This document shows positions 34,735 through 43,980 of a stretch of DNA of 64,000 nucleotides, in pieces. The stretch is from Lachnospiraceae bacterium. GTDB taxonomy: Bacteria; Bacillota; Clostridia; Lachnospirales; Lachnospiraceae. Below the pieces are notes generated by a model. It worked only from the letters and a program-made list of their open reading frames with translations. It did no database searches and was not told where the DNA came from. Both the position numbers and the translations under genes were made by a program. Positions within the stretch are counted from its first letter, which is position 1. Each line of letters begins with the position of its first letter. The stretch covers positions 62,001-126,000 of the forward strand of contig CABJAB010000005.1 of the NCBI GenBank assembly GCA_902363445.1, given 5' to 3'.

Positions 34735-37034
34735 CAAAGAAGAGGCGGCTGTTCAAAAGAGTCTTACTTTCCTGCCTCGCCGTATGTCTTGCGGTGGTCC
34801 TGGCGGGGCTCGGTGCACTTGGCGGCGGGACGGACAGAGATAGATCCATGGCGGCGGAGGCAGACAGTGGGAAAGAAACGGAAAAGCAGAGCGGCGGCGC
34901 GGCAAAGGTCCAGGGAAAGGACGAAGTCATCTACGCGTCACTTGAGGCCGGCGGAGCGATCAAGGGGCTTTATGTGGTGAACTGCCTGGAAGTGGCGGAG
35001 GGCGGCGCCATACAGGATTACGGAGCATACAGTCAGATTCTGAATCTTACGGATACTTCTGAAATGAGGTATCAGGACGGCGTCATATCGGCGGAAGCAG
35101 AGGCCGGACGCTTTTACTACCAGGGGAACATAGAGGGCGGATCTCTTCCCTGGGATATTTCCATCACCTACCGTCTGGACGGCAGAGAGGTGACGGCGGA
35201 AGAGGCGGCCGGACAGAGCGGGCGTCTGGAGATTTCCATCTCGACGAAGCCGAATGGAAGCGGTTCTCTGTTTTATGATAATTATCTTCTGCAGATATCT
35301 CTCACGCTGGATACTTCTGTCTGTGGGAATATAGAGGCAGAGGACGCATCCATCGCGGATGCGGGTGAAAATAAGCAGATCACGTTCACTGCCCTTCCGG
35401 GAAAGGAAGGAAGCTTTTCTGTCGGCACGGATGTGTCAGGATTCCGGATGAACGGGATGAGCATAGCGGCGGTCCCGTTCAGCATGGCGTTTGATCTGCC
35501 GGATATGAGTTCCATGACGGAACAGCTGGGAGAACTCAGCGACGGGATCGCGTCTTTAAATGAAGGGGCGGAAGAGCTTAAGGAAGGCGCGGCCAGTCTG
35601 GCGGAGGGCGCCGGAGCCTTAAAGGAAGGCTCCGCTTCCTATAAAGATGGGCTGGAGAAGCTTGGAAGCGGAATAACCGGGCTTAAAAGCGGCGGTTCTC
35701 AGCTTGGCGGCGGTCTTTCCAGGCTGGACACAGGAGCGCTTGGGCTGAATTCCGGAATGGAAGAGTATTGGAAGGGGCTGTCGGAGTTCGTTTCCGGCCT
35801 GTCACAGATGAAAGAAGGCTCCGGCGAATACCGGAGCGGGATTGAGAGCGTGGCCGGGCAGTCGGACAGCCTGACGGAGGGCTCCCAGGCGATCAAAGAC
35901 GGGCTTGCTTCCATGGCGGAGCAGCTGGCAGGGAAGCTTGGCGGCTTGGCGGGAGACAGCGGACAGACCGGCGGAGGCCTGGGCGCGGATAACGGGAATG
36001 GAAATATCCTGGAGAAGCTGGCGGCGCTGCCTGATGCACTTCGGGAATTTGCGGATGGGGTTGCCGGCATAAAAGGCGGGATCACAGGACTTTCCGGGAA
36101 TTACGGAACGATGTTCACAAATCTGGACAAAGTTATTATGGCGATTCCAGAGATTGACGAAACGGCTCTTGACGGCCTGGGAACAGATAATGAAACAGTA
36201 AACCAGCTGGTGGCCAGCTATCAGGCGGCCCAGACTGTAAAGAAGACCTATGTACAGATGAAAGAGGGCCTGACGTCTGTCCAGAGCTCTATGGATGGCA
36301 TGGCGGATGCGCTCAGTTCCATAGAAACCGCACTTAAGGATACCGCAGATCAGATAGAAGAGGCGCTTAAAGGAATGAATCTGAGCAGCATTATGGATGC
36401 GCTTAAGGAATTAAACGGCGGAATAGCGGAGCTGTCTGAACGGTACGGAGAGTTTCATCAGGGGCTTTTGGACTATACAGAGGGGGTAAAGCTCCTTTCC
36501 CAGTCCTATGGAAGTCTGGATGACGGGATTTTGGATGCCGTTTCAGGCGGAAACAGTCTGAAAGACGGTTTTGGACAGCTGCAAAGCGGAGCCGGAGGAC
36601 TGGCGGAAGGGCTCAGCAGCACAGCGAAGGGTTTTGACAGCCTGATGGACGGCGTCGGAAGCCTGGCCGACGGAACGGGAGCTCTGCTTGAAGGCTATGG
36701 GCAGGTAGACGGCGGCATCGGGGAAATTGCCTCAGGGACAGACGGGGTTTCCGAAGGGATGGCCGGCCTTCAGAACGGAACAAAGCAGATGCATCTGGAG
36801 ACAAAGGATATGCCGGAGAAGATCCAAGAAGAGATCGATAAGCTTCTGGAGGATTATGATAAATCGGATTTCCGCCCGGAATCCTTTGTATCTGAGAAAA
36901 ACCTGAATGTGGAGCTGGTCCAGTTTGTAATATCCACAGACCCGATAGAAAAAGAGGAAACAGAAGAACCGGAAACGGAAGAGAAGGAGGCGAAAAGCCC
37001 CTGGGACAGATTCCTGGACCTGTTCCGGAAATAG
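34731..37034 (+). CDS. Exported heptad-repeat protein (YhgE/Pip-like), MMPL partner
   Basis: 767 residues from ATG 34731, overlapping the MMPL stop (AGGAGG 8 bases upstream). An N-terminal hydrophobic segment (residues 8-32) acts as signal or anchor. After a ~230-residue region there are many heptads of the xxxLxxG type, for example LNEGAEELKEGAASLAEGAG, as in YhgE/Pip and MMPL-associated proteins. The end is acidic with a short amphipathic PWDRFLDLFRK tail; there is no C-terminal membrane domain as in YhgE. Probably an extracellular accessory of the exporter. Confidence 0.78.
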   Translation: MTKKRRLFKRVLLSCLAVCLAVVLAGLGALGGGTDRDRSMAAEADSGKETEKQSGGAAKVQGKDEVIYASLEAGGAIKGLYVVNCLEVAEGGAIQDYGAYSQILNLTDTSEMRYQDGVISAEAEAGRFYYQGNIEGGSLPWDISITYRLDGREVTAEEAAGQSGRLEISISTKPNGSGSLFYDNYLLQISLTLDTSVCGNIEAEDASIADAGENKQITFTALPGKEGSFSVGTDVSGFRMNGMSIAAVPFSMAFDLPDMSSMTEQLGELSDGIASLNEGAEELKEGAASLAEGAGALKEGSASYKDGLEKLGSGITGLKSGGSQLGGGLSRLDTGALGLNSGMEEYWKGLSEFVSGLSQMKEGSGEYRSGIESVAGQSDSLTEGSQAIKDGLASMAEQLAGKLGGLAGDSGQTGGGLGADNGNGNILEKLAALPDALREFADGVAGIKGGITGLSGNYGTMFTNLDKVIMAIPEIDETALDGLGTDNETVNQLVASYQAAQTVKKTYVQMKEGLTSVQSSMDGMADALSSIETALKDTADQIEEALKGMNLSSIMDALKELNGGIAELSERYGEFHQGLLDYTEGVKLLSQSYGSLDDGILDAVSGGNSLKDGFGQLQSGAGGLAEGLSSTAKGFDSLMDGVGSLADGTGALLEGYGQVDGGIGEIASGTDGVSEGMAGLQNGTKQMHLETKDMPEKIQEEIDKLLEDYDKSDFRPESFVSEKNLNVELVQFVISTDPIEKEETEEPETEEKEAKSPWDRFLDLFRK

Positions 37035-37146
37035 GCCGGGATTTCCGGGCGGGAGAGCCCGCCTTACAATGAAATATTGCTTGAAAAGGACCCATGAAGC
37101 AGGTATGATAGAGCCATAAACGTCAAATTCAGTTTGGAGGTACGAC

Positions 37147-38085
37147 ATGAAGATACGGAATGTGGCGCTGATCGGTCTGGGAGCCATGGGTTCTTTTTTT
37201 GCGCCCAGGATAGAACAGTATTTGGGCAGACAAAATTTTCAGGTGATCGCGTCCGGAAAGCGGAAAGAGCGCCTGGAAAAGCAGGGGGTCACCATAAATG
37301 GGGTGAATTACCGTTTTACTGTGCGGCAGCCGGAAGAACAGGGGCCGAAGGCGGATTTGATCATCATGGCCATGAAGGATATGGGACTTGACCAGGCAAT
37401 CGAGGATATCCGGGACCTGGTGGGAGAGAATACTCAAATCCTCTGTGTCATGAATGGGATAGACAGTGAGGAACGGGTGGCGGCGGCATATGGATGGGAG
37501 CATGTATTGTATTCTTATATGCGTATGTCCATCGTCATGAAAGACGGTGCGGCGGACTTTGATCCGTATTGGGGGAAGGTACACTTCGGGGAGGCGAAGA
37601 ATGAGGAACTGACACCCAGGACAGAGAGAATCCGGGACTTTTTTGAGAACTGTGATATTCCTTATCAGATCGACACAGATATGAAACGGGGAATCTGGTT
37701 TAAATATATGTGCAACGTGGGAGAAAATCTGACCTGTGCTCTGTTGGGCATCCCTTTCGGCGCTTTCCGGAGCAGTGATTCAGCCAACGCAATCCGCAGA
37801 GGGGCCATGAGGGAAGTAATGGCGATCGCCAATAAAAAGGGAATCCCGCTGACGGAGGAGGACATTGAGAATCAGGAGACGACGGTCCGGAACATTCCGT
37901 ATACGAATAAGCCCTCCACTCTTCAGGATCTTGAAGGAAAGAAAAAGACAGAAGTGGAAATGTTCGCGGGGACGGTGGTGCGTCTTGGAAAAGAGCTGGG
38001 AGTCCCGACTCCCATCAGCTGGATGTTTTATCACGGAATCAAGGTCTACGAAGAGAAGAATGAAGGGAAGTTCGATGCAAAATAG
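37147..38085 (+). CDS. Ketopantoate reductase-family oxidoreductase (PanE/ApbA-like)
   Basis: 312 residues. The N-terminal Rossmann fold has GLGAMGS and the NADPH-binding lysine-arginine region SGKRKERL; the C-terminal helical domain carries KRGIWFKYMCNVGENL (the catalytic Lys/Asn region) and NKPSTLQDLEGKKKTEVEMF. PanE makes pantoate for coenzyme A; many Clostridial paralogues act on other 2-oxo acids, so no symbol is assigned. ATG follows TTTGGAGG. Not clustered with other pan genes. Confidence 0.82.
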   Translation: MKIRNVALIGLGAMGSFFAPRIEQYLGRQNFQVIASGKRKERLEKQGVTINGVNYRFTVRQPEEQGPKADLIIMAMKDMGLDQAIEDIRDLVGENTQILCVMNGIDSEERVAAAYGWEHVLYSYMRMSIVMKDGAADFDPYWGKVHFGEAKNEELTPRTERIRDFFENCDIPYQIDTDMKRGIWFKYMCNVGENLTCALLGIPFGAFRSSDSANAIRRGAMREVMAIANKKGIPLTEEDIENQETTVRNIPYTNKPSTLQDLEGKKKTEVEMFAGTVVRLGKELGVPTPISWMFYHGIKVYEEKNEGKFDAK

Positions 38086-38202
38086 GAAAAACCTATCAAT
38101 ATGATAAAATAAATTGAATTTTCTTATATAAAAATATGTGTTATACTTGTGCCAGTTTGAAAATATAATGCCCATGCGAAGCAGAATAAAAGGAGAAGGA
38201 AA

Positions 38203-39843
38203 ATGAAGGTATTGATTATCGGCGGAGTGGCGGCGGGCACAAAAACAGCCGCAAAGCTTATGCGGGAAGACGGGAACGCGGAGGTCACGATTCTTACAAA
38301 GGGTAAGGATATTTCATATGCGGGCTGCGGTCTTCCCTATTATGTAGGTGAAGTGATCCGGGAAAAAGGGCAGCTGATCGTAAATACCCCGGAAAAATTC
38401 TCCCGTCTGACGGGGGCTAAGGTAATGACCGGAATAGAAGTCACCAAAGTGAACCGGGAAGCGAAAAATGTGGAGGCGGTCAATACCGAAACGGGAGAAA
38501 CCGCGGTCTATGGATATGACAAGCTGGTGATAGCGTCGGGCGCATCGCCGATCAAGCCTCCCCTTCCGGGAATGGACTTAAAAGGGATTTATTTCATGAG
38601 AACCCCGGATGATGCCGCAGCTCTGAGAGAGGCTGTAGAATCCGGAAGTATCAGGAGGGCGGTCGTTGTCGGAGGAGGATTTATCGGACTGGAAGTGGCG
38701 GAAAACCTGGCAGCGAAGGATATCCGGGTATCCGTCATCGATATGGCTCCCCAGATACTGCCTGGATTCGCGCCGGAGCTGACGGAGTATGTGGAAAACC
38801 ACCTGGCGGACCATGGCATTATGGTATTCACCGGTACGAGACTGGAAGGATTCCTCGGCGAAGAAAAGGTTGAGAAAGTGCAGACCAGCAGAAAGGCCAT
38901 GAAAGCGGACGCAGTGGTACTGTCCATCGGAATCCGCGCCAATACGGCATTCCTTTCGGATTCCGGCATCGAGCTCATGCCCAACAGGACGGTGAAGGTG
39001 GACCGGTATATGCGGACCAATGACCCGGATATTTATGCTCTGGGAGACTGTGCGACCGTTACAAATAAAGTCACGGGAGAACCTCAGTGGTCTCCGATGG
39101 GTTCATCCGCAAATATTGAAGGCCGTCTGCTGGCTCAGAACCTGGCGGGAAAAGAAATTCCGTACGGCGGGGTATTGGGGACGGCCGTCTGCCGTCTGCC
39201 TGAGCTTAATGTGGGAAGGACAGGATTTACGGAGGAGACGGCGAAAGCCGCGGGATTTGATCCGGTGAGCGTTGTAACCGTTGTGGATGACAAGGCGCAT
39301 TATTATCCCGGGGCAGGCAGTTTCATTGTAAAGATGATTGCGGATAAGAACACGAAGAAATTCCTGGGCATCCAGGTCCTTGGAAAAGGTGCTGTGGATA
39401 AGATGGTGGATATCGCCGTCACGGCGCTGACGCTGGGGGCCTCCCTGGAGGACCTGGCAAATATGGATCTGGCATATGCCCCGCCGTTCTCCACGGCTAT
39501 CCATCCATTTGCCAATACGGTAAATGTACTGCTCAACAAGATGAGCGGAGCCTATGAGACGCTAACGCCCGCGCAGTACGCAAAAGACGGCGTGCCGGAA
39601 GGATATCAGCTGGTGGATGCGTCTGCCGCGCCCACCATAAAAGGGATTCCGTATCTGGATCTGACCAAAATAAACGGGCCTGTGGAAGGATACTCTCAGG
39701 ACGCAAAGCTTCTGCTCGTTTGCGCTAAAGGAAAGAGGGCATATCTGACTCAGAACCGTCTGAAGCAGCATGGATATACCAACACGCTGGTGCTGGAAGG
39801 GGGAACTATTTTCAACACCGGCATACTGGAAAATGAAGAATAG
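38203..39843 (+). CDS. CoA-disulfide reductase/NADH oxidase-like flavoprotein with rhodanese domain
   Basis: 546 residues. FAD site IIGGVAAGTKTAAKL at the N terminus, redox cysteine in SYAGCGLPYYVG (residue ~43, single-cysteine type as in CoA-disulfide reductase), NAD site VVVGGGFIGLEVAENL near 150, and FAD motif ALGDCATV near 277. The C-terminal ~80 residues are a rhodanese-like domain with the catalytic CAKGKR. The whole resembles CoADR-rhodanese fusions that reduce CoA persulfides or polysulfide. The siroheme gene 28 bp downstream suggests sulfur-compound reduction. Confidence 0.88.
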   Translation: MKVLIIGGVAAGTKTAAKLMREDGNAEVTILTKGKDISYAGCGLPYYVGEVIREKGQLIVNTPEKFSRLTGAKVMTGIEVTKVNREAKNVEAVNTETGETAVYGYDKLVIASGASPIKPPLPGMDLKGIYFMRTPDDAAALREAVESGSIRRAVVVGGGFIGLEVAENLAAKDIRVSVIDMAPQILPGFAPELTEYVENHLADHGIMVFTGTRLEGFLGEEKVEKVQTSRKAMKADAVVLSIGIRANTAFLSDSGIELMPNRTVKVDRYMRTNDPDIYALGDCATVTNKVTGEPQWSPMGSSANIEGRLLAQNLAGKEIPYGGVLGTAVCRLPELNVGRTGFTEETAKAAGFDPVSVVTVVDDKAHYYPGAGSFIVKMIADKNTKKFLGIQVLGKGAVDKMVDIAVTALTLGASLEDLANMDLAYAPPFSTAIHPFANTVNVLLNKMSGAYETLTPAQYAKDGVPEGYQLVDASAAPTIKGIPYLDLTKINGPVEGYSQDAKLLLVCAKGKRAYLTQNRLKQHGYTNTLVLEGGTIFNTGILENEE

Positions 39844-39871
39844 AAGATGACAAGAAAAAGGAGAAAGTAAA

Positions 39872-40825
39872 ATGGCATGTTTAACAGTTAGCCCTGAAGA
39901 CGAGAAGAGAGTAAAGGGATGGGGATTTTTAAGTAATAAGGGAACGGACAATTTTTCCGCCAGGATCATTACCGTCAATGGAAAGATCACGGCGGCGCAG
40001 CAGAGACATATCGCGGAAGCGGCGGAAAAGTTTGGAAATGGGACTGTGACCTTTACGACTCGCCTTACGGTGGAGGTTCAAGGTGTTCCTTATGATAAGA
40101 TCGATGAGTTTCGCGCTTTCCTGGCGGAAGGGGGACTGCAGACCGGCGGTACCGGATCCAAGGTCCGCCCCGTTGTATCCTGCAAAGGGACTACCTGCCA
40201 GTATGGACTGATCGACGCCTTTGCCCTGTCGGAAGAGATTCATAACCGTTTTTACGAAGGATACTCCGACGTGAAGCTGCCCCATAAATTTAAGATCGCC
40301 GTCGGCGGATGTCCTAATAACTGTGTGAAGCCCAACCTGAACGACGTGGGTATCATCGGCCAGTGCATCCCGGTATTTGACGAGGACAGCTGCAACGGCT
40401 GCAAAAAATGTTCGGTCGTCACCGCATGTCCGGTAAACGCCTGTTCTGTCGTGGACGGCGTCCTGGAAATTGACAAGGAGGCTTGTATCAACTGCGGCCG
40501 CTGTGTGGGCAAATGCCGTTTTGACGCGATTGAAGAAGGGATCCATGGCTATAAGATATATATCGGCGGCAGATGGGGGAAAAAGATCGCACAGGGAAAA
40601 GCATTACATAAGGTTTTTACAGATAAGGAAGAAGCTCTGAAGGTAATCGAAAAAGCGATCCTTTTATTCCGCGAACAGGGCGAGACGGGAGAACGCTTCG
40701 CGAGGACCATTGAACGGCTTGGTTTTGAAAATGTGGAAGAACAGCTTTTATCTGACGGACTCTTAGAGAGGAAAGAAGAAATCCTCAAGGCTCAGCTTCA
40801 TCTGAGCGGCGGGGCTACCTGTTAA
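39872..40825 (+). CDS. Siroheme/[4Fe-4S] sulfite- or nitrite-reductase-like protein
   Basis: 317 residues. An N-terminal ferredoxin-like half domain is followed by the siroheme-cluster motif CKGTTCQYG ... GGCPNNC (C-x5-C then C-x3-C), then a two-cluster ferredoxin insert (CNGCKKCSVVTACP and CINCGRCVGKCRFDA). This fits small AsrC/Dsr-like reductases of anaerobes. The partner flavoprotein upstream could supply electrons. Sulfite, nitrite or polysulfide as substrate is inference. Siroheme synthesis genes are not in the window. Confidence 0.85.
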   Translation: MACLTVSPEDEKRVKGWGFLSNKGTDNFSARIITVNGKITAAQQRHIAEAAEKFGNGTVTFTTRLTVEVQGVPYDKIDEFRAFLAEGGLQTGGTGSKVRPVVSCKGTTCQYGLIDAFALSEEIHNRFYEGYSDVKLPHKFKIAVGGCPNNCVKPNLNDVGIIGQCIPVFDEDSCNGCKKCSVVTACPVNACSVVDGVLEIDKEACINCGRCVGKCRFDAIEEGIHGYKIYIGGRWGKKIAQGKALHKVFTDKEEALKVIEKAILLFREQGETGERFARTIERLGFENVEEQLLSDGLLERKEEILKAQLHLSGGATC

Positions 40826-40826
40826 A

Positions 40827-41555
40827 TTAGAATTTTCTTTTTTTCAGCAGCCATATCCGGAGGGAGGAAGCGGCGGCGCCATACAAGCAGAGGATTCCAA
40901 GGGCTTCCAGCACTTTCAGAAGAGAATAAGTCTCTTCACCAGCAAAGATGGAATTGAGCTCCGCAATGGGAGGAAATATCCATAGGACAGCGCGGGAAGC
41001 CGGTATCTCCTGCAGGATTCCGAATTTTGAAACAGCCATGACAGCGATAAAAGCTGTGAGGGAAATGGCAATCTTCCTGTCCTTCATAATACGGGGATGC
41101 AGCAGGGCGCCCACAGAGCTTCCCACGAACGCGCTGGCGCTCTGCAGCAGCCAGCCGCACAGGATGTCCGGGGCTTCAATGGGCCGAAGAAACAGCTGCC
41201 TGTGGTTCAGCAGATTCTGGATCACAGGAAACAAGGTGCTGATAAGGGCGGCCAGCATTCCGAGCAGAATTAAAAACATGCTGCAGCTCAGATAATAAGA
41301 GGTTTCACTGCGGACCCTCAAGATCATTAGCTGTTCGGAAACAGGTTCCTCCAGCGTATTATAGGACAGCCCTGCCCAGACCATGATCAGAAACAGATAG
41401 ACGCAGGAGATGGAAAAGCTGTCGACGATTCCCACGGGCATGATCGTATACATACAATAGAGCACCACGGCCAGAATGACCACCGGCATGACAAACTTGC
41501 TGGATTTGAAATAGGAGTGAAAGTGATATCGGATCAATTCATATGTGGTCTTCAT
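40827..41555 (-). CDS. ABC-type membrane component of an exporter
   Basis: 242 residues with about six hydrophobic segments (for example FVMPVVILAVVLYCMYTIM and CVYLFLIMVWAGL). No ABC motif, so this is the permease; it is encoded overlapping (17 bp) the ATPase gene. Similar pairs in Firmicutes handle peptides or lantibiotic-like compounds, but no signature allows a substrate call. Ends next to the siroheme gene on the other strand, with two bases between stops. Confidence 0.72.
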   Translation of the reverse strand: MKTTYELIRYHFHSYFKSSKFVMPVVILAVVLYCMYTIMPVGIVDSFSISCVYLFLIMVWAGLSYNTLEEPVSEQLMILRVRSETSYYLSCSMFLILLGMLAALISTLFPVIQNLLNHRQLFLRPIEAPDILCGWLLQSASAFVGSSVGALLHPRIMKDRKIAISLTAFIAVMAVSKFGILQEIPASRAVLWIFPPIAELNSIFAGEETYSLLKVLEALGILCLYGAAASSLRIWLLKKRKF

Positions 41556-42378
41556 ACATTTTCCTCAGCTTCCATCCTTTTTCCAGCATCAGAGGCAGCA
41601 GGCGGTCACTTTCTTGTTCCGATGCCGTAATTCTCAGCTGGCCTTTCTGATTTTTTTCATTCATTCCTGTGAAATGGGATATTTCCAGCGGAATTTCCGC
41701 CTGAGGAGTCCCATCAAAGAGCAGTACATAGTTCTTTTGGAGAATGGAGGGTTCTTTGTCAGCAGTACGGACGATCCCTCCCTCGATCTCAAAGATAAGG
41801 TCCGATATGCGCGCGGTCAGATTGGGCTCATGGCAGGACATGAGAAGAGTGACTTCCTCTGAGTGCAGTTCTTTCATTTTATGGATAAATACGGCCTGAG
41901 ACTCTATGTCCTGGCCGGATAGAGGTTCGTCCAGAAGGAGCACGTCTGGTTTCTTTAACAGAGCCTGGATTACGCCGACCTTCTGGAGGGTGCCCTTTGA
42001 AAGATGCTTCATCGGGATATCGAGCATACCCTGTATGAAAAAGTCTTCGGAAAGCCTGTCCTCCTGTTCTTTCAGGATATCTTTGTTCAGACCGTCCATG
42101 CTTCCCATGTGCCTGAGATATTGGCGGGCTGTGAGGCTGGATTTTGGAAAATGTTCCGGAATATAGTGGAACAGCAGTCCGCTTTGAGCCGTTATGGTTC
42201 CGCCGGAGGGCGTGACCAGCCGGGCGATCAATTTGAGCAGGGTCGATTTTCCGCTTCCATTGTGACCGGTGAACGCGATGGACTGCCCCCTTTGGACAGA
42301 GAGCGTCACATCCTTTAGTACTGTTTTTTTATCGTATATTTTTGAGACCGCATTCAAAGCAATTATTGTGTCCGGCAA
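41539..42378 (-). CDS. ABC transporter ATP-binding protein
   Basis: 279 residues. Walker A GHNGSGKST near residue 38; signature motif HLSKGTLQKVGV (LSKGT, a variant of LSGGQ) near 123; Walker B DVLLLDEPLSG; H-loop MSCHEP. TTG 42378 is the start, with GGAGGG five bases upstream; it is the only reasonable start. Partner of the downstream permease. Confidence 0.88.
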   Translation of the reverse strand: MPDTIIALNAVSKIYDKKTVLKDVTLSVQRGQSIAFTGHNGSGKSTLLKLIARLVTPSGGTITAQSGLLFHYIPEHFPKSSLTARQYLRHMGSMDGLNKDILKEQEDRLSEDFFIQGMLDIPMKHLSKGTLQKVGVIQALLKKPDVLLLDEPLSGQDIESQAVFIHKMKELHSEEVTLLMSCHEPNLTARISDLIFEIEGGIVRTADKEPSILQKNYVLLFDGTPQAEIPLEISHFTGMNEKNQKGQLRITASEQESDRLLPLMLEKGWKLRKMYEDHI

Positions 42379-42426
42379 AGAATTCCCTCCATTTTTCTTG
42401 GCATGATAAGCTTCCTTTTGATTCTG

Positions 42427-42455
42427 AGTATATCACAGGCTCTTTAGGGAATCAA
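42427..42455 (-). promoter_or_regulatory. Promoter of the ABC exporter operon
   Basis: Minus strand: TTGATT (42455-42450), 17-bp spacer, TATACT (42432-42427). Confidence 0.7.
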
Positions 42456-42485
42456 TGCCATGGGCCGGGGAGGAGCAGAAACGGC

Positions 42486-42514
42486 TTTACAAGTTAAAAA
42501 AAATCATATATAAT
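42486..42514 (+). promoter_or_regulatory. Promoter of the fluoride riboswitch transcript
   Basis: TTTACA (42486-42491), 17-bp spacer, TATAAT (42509-42514), followed directly by the aptamer. Confidence 0.85.
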
Positions 42515-42517
42515 GTG

Positions 42518-42612
42518 CCAAGGGAATGAAGTTCTCCCTTGGAAAATCCAAACCGCTTATTAAAGCTGATGACTTCTGTGAAACTATTGTGCAGAAAGCA
42601 TCAGCTTTTTTG
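42518..42612 (+). promoter_or_regulatory. Fluoride (crcB) riboswitch with terminator
   Basis: Aptamer 42518-42580: P1 CCAAGGGA/TCCCTTGG closing the ATGAAGTTC loop, then AAACCGC and AGCTGATGACTTCTG, which are the crcB landmarks. The 3' part also forms the left arm of a terminator: AAGCTGATG (42563-42571) with CATCAGCTT (42599-42607) and a T-run to 42612. Bound fluoride should prevent the terminator and allow antiporter expression. Confidence 0.88.
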
Positions 42613-42662
42613 GTTTATAAAAAATGTATCTTAAGAATCAAAAAAGCCCTTCGGAAAAGATA

Positions 42663-42692
42663 CACACGATGTGCAGAGGAAGGCTGCTTTGC
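42663..42692 (+). repeat. 30-nt leader element shared with mntP
   Basis: Same CACACGATGT-nn-AGAGGAAG-n-CTGCTTTGC pattern as 578-607 (27 of 30 identical), again placed after the riboswitch terminator and before the ribosome binding site. Confidence 0.6.
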
Positions 42693-42715
42693 TGCGTCCA
42701 AAGGAGGAAATTATT

Positions 42716-43927
42716 ATGTTGACGTCACTTGCACTTATTTTTCTTGTGGGACTGGCCATGGCTTCGATCTGCCAGAAGATTAAACTGCCGCGCATCATCG
42801 GAATGCTGCTGACCGGTATCATTTTAGGGCCCTATGTTCTGGATTTTTTGGATTCATCCATTTTGTCCATTTCCGCTGACCTGCGTCAGATGGCCCTCAT
42901 TATCATACTGCTAAAGGCAGGGCTGTCACTCGACTTATCGGATCTGAAGAAAGTCGGGCGCCCAGCTATAATGATGTCATTTGTCCCGGCCGGCTTTGAA
43001 ATTCTTGCGTTTTATTTGTTTGCTCCGTACATCCTTGGAGTGACGAGGATGGACGCTGCCTTGATGGGGGCTGTGCTGGGGGCCGTTTCTCCGGCTGTTG
43101 TCGTGCCGCGGATGGTGCGGCTTATGGAAACAAGGTATGGCACTGAAAAGAGCATTCCCCAGCTTATTATGGCAGGAGCTTCCTGTGACGATATTTTTGT
43201 GATCGTACTGTTTACGACATTCACAGGCATGGCACAAGGCGGCTCTGCGAATCTGTCGGATTTTATGAATATTCCGGTTTCTATTGTTCTGGGAATCGCT
43301 CTCGGCGCGGCGGCAGGATGTATGCTGAGCCTCTTTTTTGAGACTGCGTATGCGAATAGGCACTGTATCCGGAACAGTATGAAAGTCATGATAGTCCTTG
43401 GAATCTCTTTTCTGTTCATAGCTGCCGAAAATTGGCTGAAAGAAGTTATTTCTGTTTCGGGTCTGCTTGCTGTCGTGAGCATGGCTTGTGTCCTCAGGAT
43501 GAAAAGCACAGCCTTTGTATCGAAAAGGCTGTCTGAAAAGTTTGGAAAATTATGGATTGCCGCGGAAGTGATCCTGTTTGTACTGGTAGGCGCGGCTGTT
43601 GATATTCACTATACGATGGAGGCGGGGATTGCCGCTGTCGGGATGATTCTTCTTGCGCTTGTTTTTCGTGCCTGCGGCGTGCTCCTTTGTCTGCTTCGTA
43701 CATCGTTATCTTTTAAGGAACGCCTTTTTTGTATCATAGCGTATCTTCCCAAAGCGACCGTACAGGCCGCGATTGGTTCTGTTCCTCTTTCCCTCGGCCT
43801 GCCCTGCGGTAAGATTGTGTTGTCGGTGGCGGTTTTATCCATTATCATCACGGCGCCGCTCGGCGCTCTTGGCATGGATATCAGCTGCAAAAGACTATTG
43901 ACCAAGGAGACGGAAAAAAAGATGTAA
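42716..43927 (+). CDS. Cation:proton antiporter (fluoride-responsive, CPA family)
   Basis: 403 residues from ATG 42716 (AAAGGAGG upstream; the longer frame from 42671 runs through the leader). About 12 hydrophobic segments. A Na+/H+ exchanger-like N terminus (IKLPRIIGMLLTGIILGP) and central GASCDDIFVIVLFT motif (paired Asp, ion-binding site of the CPA family). Antiporters of this group are known to sit behind crcB riboswitches, probably to help fluoride resistance by exchanging ions. Regulated by the upstream switch. Confidence 0.88.
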   Translation: MLTSLALIFLVGLAMASICQKIKLPRIIGMLLTGIILGPYVLDFLDSSILSISADLRQMALIIILLKAGLSLDLSDLKKVGRPAIMMSFVPAGFEILAFYLFAPYILGVTRMDAALMGAVLGAVSPAVVVPRMVRLMETRYGTEKSIPQLIMAGASCDDIFVIVLFTTFTGMAQGGSANLSDFMNIPVSIVLGIALGAAAGCMLSLFFETAYANRHCIRNSMKVMIVLGISFLFIAAENWLKEVISVSGLLAVVSMACVLRMKSTAFVSKRLSEKFGKLWIAAEVILFVLVGAAVDIHYTMEAGIAAVGMILLALVFRACGVLLCLLRTSLSFKERLFCIIAYLPKATVQAAIGSVPLSLGLPCGKIVLSVAVLSIIITAPLGALGMDISCKRLLTKETEKKM

Positions 43928-43980
43928 CAAATTAGATCCCAAGCGCTCTAATATATGAGACAGAGAAAGGGGGGATTATT

